From: Defluviitaleaceae bacterium
Lineage (GTDB): Bacteria; Bacillota; Clostridia; Lachnospirales; WRAX01
Direction: 5' to 3'
NCBI GenBank assembly: GCA_009781815.1
Contig: WQVB01000071.1
Coordinates: forward strand, 1-6,738
Length of the DNA stretch: 6,738 nt
The notes under the pieces are model-generated. The model was given only the letters and a program-made list of their open reading frames with translations, searched no databases and was not told where the DNA came from. This document shows positions 5,150 to 6,738 of the stretch, piece by piece. Position numbers and translations under genes: made by a program. Each line of letters starts with the position of its first letter. Position 1 is the first letter of the stretch.

Positions 5150-6475
5150 TTGTCAAACATTCACCAACCACCGCAGTTGTTTTGTAGCTTCTGCGAAAAA
5201 CCCAAAATACCCAGCGTCCACTTCATCGCAGGGCAAAGAAATGACGTATATATTTGTGGCAACTGTATAGACACCTGCTACGACATAATATATAGAGAAG
5301 GCCACGGAGAAGACCATTTAGACGATTTCTTGGCAGGAGACCTCACAGTCCTTAAGCCTAAAGAGATTGTAGAGCATTTGGACAAGTATGTAATAGGTCA
5401 AGATAGGGCAAAAAAAGCCTTAGCTGTGGCTGTTTATAACCACTATAAACGCATAAAAAAGCTTGACGAAGCTTTCTCCCTTGATGAGGAAGATGCCCAG
5501 GCAGATGAGGCAGAGCTACAAAAAAGCAATGTTTTGTTGCTAGGCCCTACTGGCACAGGTAAGACGTTTTTGGCTCAAACTTTGGCCAAGCTTTTAGACG
5601 TGCCTTTTGCCGTGGCAGACGCCACATCTCTAACGGAGGCAGGCTATGTAGGTGAAGACGTAGAAAACATCCTCCTTCGCTTGCTCCAAGCGGCAGATGG
5701 AGACGTAGATAGAGCCCAAATAGGCATAATCTATGTTGACGAAATCGACAAAATCGCTAGAAAATCCGAAAACCCTTCAATCACCCGTGATGTTAGTGGT
5801 GAAGGTGTTCAGCAGGCTCTGTTGAAGATTTTAGAGGGTACAGTTGCCAATGTGCCGCCACAAGGTGGTCGCAAGCATCCTCATCAAGAGTTTATCCAAA
5901 TGGACACAACAAACATCCTTTTCATATGCGGCGGTGCTTTTGACGGCATGGAAAAGGTGATTGAAAATCGCCTAAACAAAAAGGCTATCGGCTTTAAAAC
6001 CCCTGCCGCAACAGGCGAGACAAACGACGCTAAGCAAAAAGACATAGCTTTAAAACAAGTAACCACTAAAGACCTACAAAGATTTGGTCTTATACCTGAG
6101 ATTATCGGCCGCTTGCCTATTTTGGTAAGCCTTGACGCTTTAGACGAAGAGGCCTTGGTGGCCATCCTCACAAAGCCTAAAAACGCCCTAATCAAGCAAT
6201 ACAAGCAGCTTTTTGCTATGGATGATGTAGGCTTGGAGTTTGAAGATGAGGCCATCCGCACTGCGGCAAAAATGGCTATAGAGCGTAAAATGGGGGCACG
6301 TGGCCTTCGCTCTATCCTTGAGGGCTTTATGGTGGATATTATGTATGACATACCGTCAGACGAGACCATTGAAAAAGTTATTATAACGGCAGAAACTATC
6401 GAAAAGACTGGCGAGCCTAGGATAATCCGCAAAGAGGCAAGTAAATCTGCGAAGGTTGAAGATTTAGGGGCTTAA
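5150..6475 (+). CDS. clpX: ATP-dependent Clp protease ATP-binding subunit ClpX
   Basis: ClpX is the hexameric AAA+ unfoldase that recognises substrates and threads them into ClpP. The 441-residue product starts at TTG, fixed by the Shine-Dalgarno at 5136. The N-terminal zinc domain has all four cysteines (C12, C15, C36, C39). The AAA+ core shows Walker A GPTGTGKT (132-139), pore loop GYVGED (165-170), Walker B IIYVDEID (193-200) and the RKH loop GGRKH (239-243). The ClpP-docking IGF tripeptide (280-282), the arginine finger in GRLP (about 321) and sensor 2 GARGLRS (382-388) are also intact. The stretch between YKR and KSN (about 102-125) is some ten residues longer than in E. coli or B. subtilis as I recall them, and very acidic. 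All features needed to work with ClpP are present. It is separated from clpP by 195 bases holding GC-rich hairpins. No T-tract terminator follows the stop; palindromic repeats begin instead. Confidence 0.97.
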   Translation: MSNIHQPPQLFCSFCEKPKIPSVHFIAGQRNDVYICGNCIDTCYDIIYREGHGEDHLDDFLAGDLTVLKPKEIVEHLDKYVIGQDRAKKALAVAVYNHYKRIKKLDEAFSLDEEDAQADEAELQKSNVLLLGPTGTGKTFLAQTLAKLLDVPFAVADATSLTEAGYVGEDVENILLRLLQAADGDVDRAQIGIIYVDEIDKIARKSENPSITRDVSGEGVQQALLKILEGTVANVPPQGGRKHPHQEFIQMDTTNILFICGGAFDGMEKVIENRLNKKAIGFKTPAATGETNDAKQKDIALKQVTTKDLQRFGLIPEIIGRLPILVSLDALDEEALVAILTKPKNALIKQYKQLFAMDDVGLEFEDEAIRTAAKMAIERKMGARGLRSILEGFMVDIMYDIPSDETIEKVIITAETIEKTGEPRIIRKEASKSAKVEDLGA

Positions 6476-6506
6476 ACTGCACTCACCTAACCGCCATCCA
6501 CGCTCA

Positions 6507-6521
6507 CGTCATTCCAATTTG
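6507..6521 (-). repeat. Inverted short copy of the 91-105 sequence
   Basis: CGTCATTCCAATTTG is the reverse complement of 91-105 with a single difference. It lies 32 bases after the clpX stop and 25 bases before copy B, so this block has the same order of parts as copy A but inverted. Confidence 0.55.
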
Positions 6522-6545
6522 CTTTACAAAGTAGAGCAAACCAAC

Positions 6546-6640
6546 CGTCATCCCCAACTTGATTGGGGATCTCACTATACTAATCACTTAAGAGTAAGCA
6601 AGTAATGCTAGGGAGATCCCCAGTCAAGCTGGGGATGACG
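6546..6640 (-). repeat. Composite palindromic element, copy B (intact, inverted relative to copy A)
   Basis: The 95-bp element has arms at 6546-6573 and 6613-6640 and a 39-bp core at 6574-6612. Both arms are intact hairpins: read toward the GACG flank the stems are ATCCCCAA/TTGGGGAT and ATCCCCAG/CTGGGGAT, each with the TCAAG loop. The arms are near-perfect inverted repeats of one another, differing at two positions that compensate within each stem. The reverse complement matches 104-197 along its length, core included. It could also fold as one long imperfect hairpin through the core. It follows clpX by 70 bases and may give 3'-end structure to the message. Confidence 0.8.
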
Positions 6641-6664
6641 ACAAGTTGGCTTCTTCAAAATAGT

Positions 6665-6738
6665 AAATCGGAATGACGTGTCCCGTGCTTGACACCCCGT
6701 ATCAAGTACGGGGCAGGCTCCGATCTAATTGGAGAAGG
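6665..6738 (+). repeat. 20-bp direct repeat copy 2 plus further hairpin, cut by window end
   Basis: 6665-6684 repeats 92-111 exactly. It is followed by CCGTGCTTGACAC (6683-6695), half of an arm like that of copy C. Next is a complete small hairpin CCCCGTA-TCAAG-TACGGGG (6695-6713), 7 bp with the family loop. CTCC (6718-6721) and GGAG (6731-6734) can also pair. The region looks like arms joined or truncated against each other, and the unit may continue beyond the window. Confidence 0.6.

Noticed and set aside
4989..5270. Open frame of 93 codons across the clpP-clpX spacer
   Set aside because: It is open because the GC-rich hairpins contain few stops. It has no ribosome site of its own and runs into clpX in another frame.

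Overview
The window looks like chromosomal DNA of a low-to-moderate GC Gram-positive bacterium (Bacillota, most likely Clostridia). The grounds are strong AAGGAGG-type Shine-Dalgarno sites, sigma-A type promoters with 17-bp spacers, a TTG start on clpX, ClpX/ClpP/trigger factor sequences of Bacillota character, and a secreted M23 peptidase whose long N-terminal region I recall from Lachnospiraceae-like genomes. Genus cannot be read from the sequence.

Layout. 1-581 has no gene and is filled with short palindromic repeats. A secreted M23 zinc peptidase (582-1547) runs on the minus strand. After a divergent intergenic region with a near-consensus promoter comes an unrecognised secreted protein (1718-2590), closed by an intrinsic terminator. 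A small single-pass membrane protein (2723-2908) has its own promoter placed so that the mRNA would begin almost at the Shine-Dalgarno. Then follows the protein quality-control cluster: tig (2994-4310), clpP (4334-4954) and clpX (5150-6475), all plus strand. 6476-6738 is again palindromic repeats.

How the genes work together. Trigger factor meets nascent chains at the ribosome and ClpXP degrades tagged or misfolded proteins; tig-clpP-clpX is a classic gene order. tig and clpP are tightly coupled (23 bp apart). clpP and clpX are separated by a GC-rich block with two perfect back-to-back inverted repeats (15 and 20 bp) ending just upstream of the clpX Shine-Dalgarno.

The most notable non-coding signal is a family of about ten small hairpins in the two flanks. 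They share a five-base loop (TCAAG on one strand), AT at the stem base and a GACG flank, but their stem sequences differ with compensating changes on both sides. Three pairs are arranged as inverted arms around a short core, giving roughly 95-100 bp composite elements (104-197, 312-411, 6546-6640). The first and last are inverted copies of one another and bracket the whole gene block. This resembles REP/BIME or MITE elements. I found no CRISPR array, tRNA, rRNA or transposase gene.
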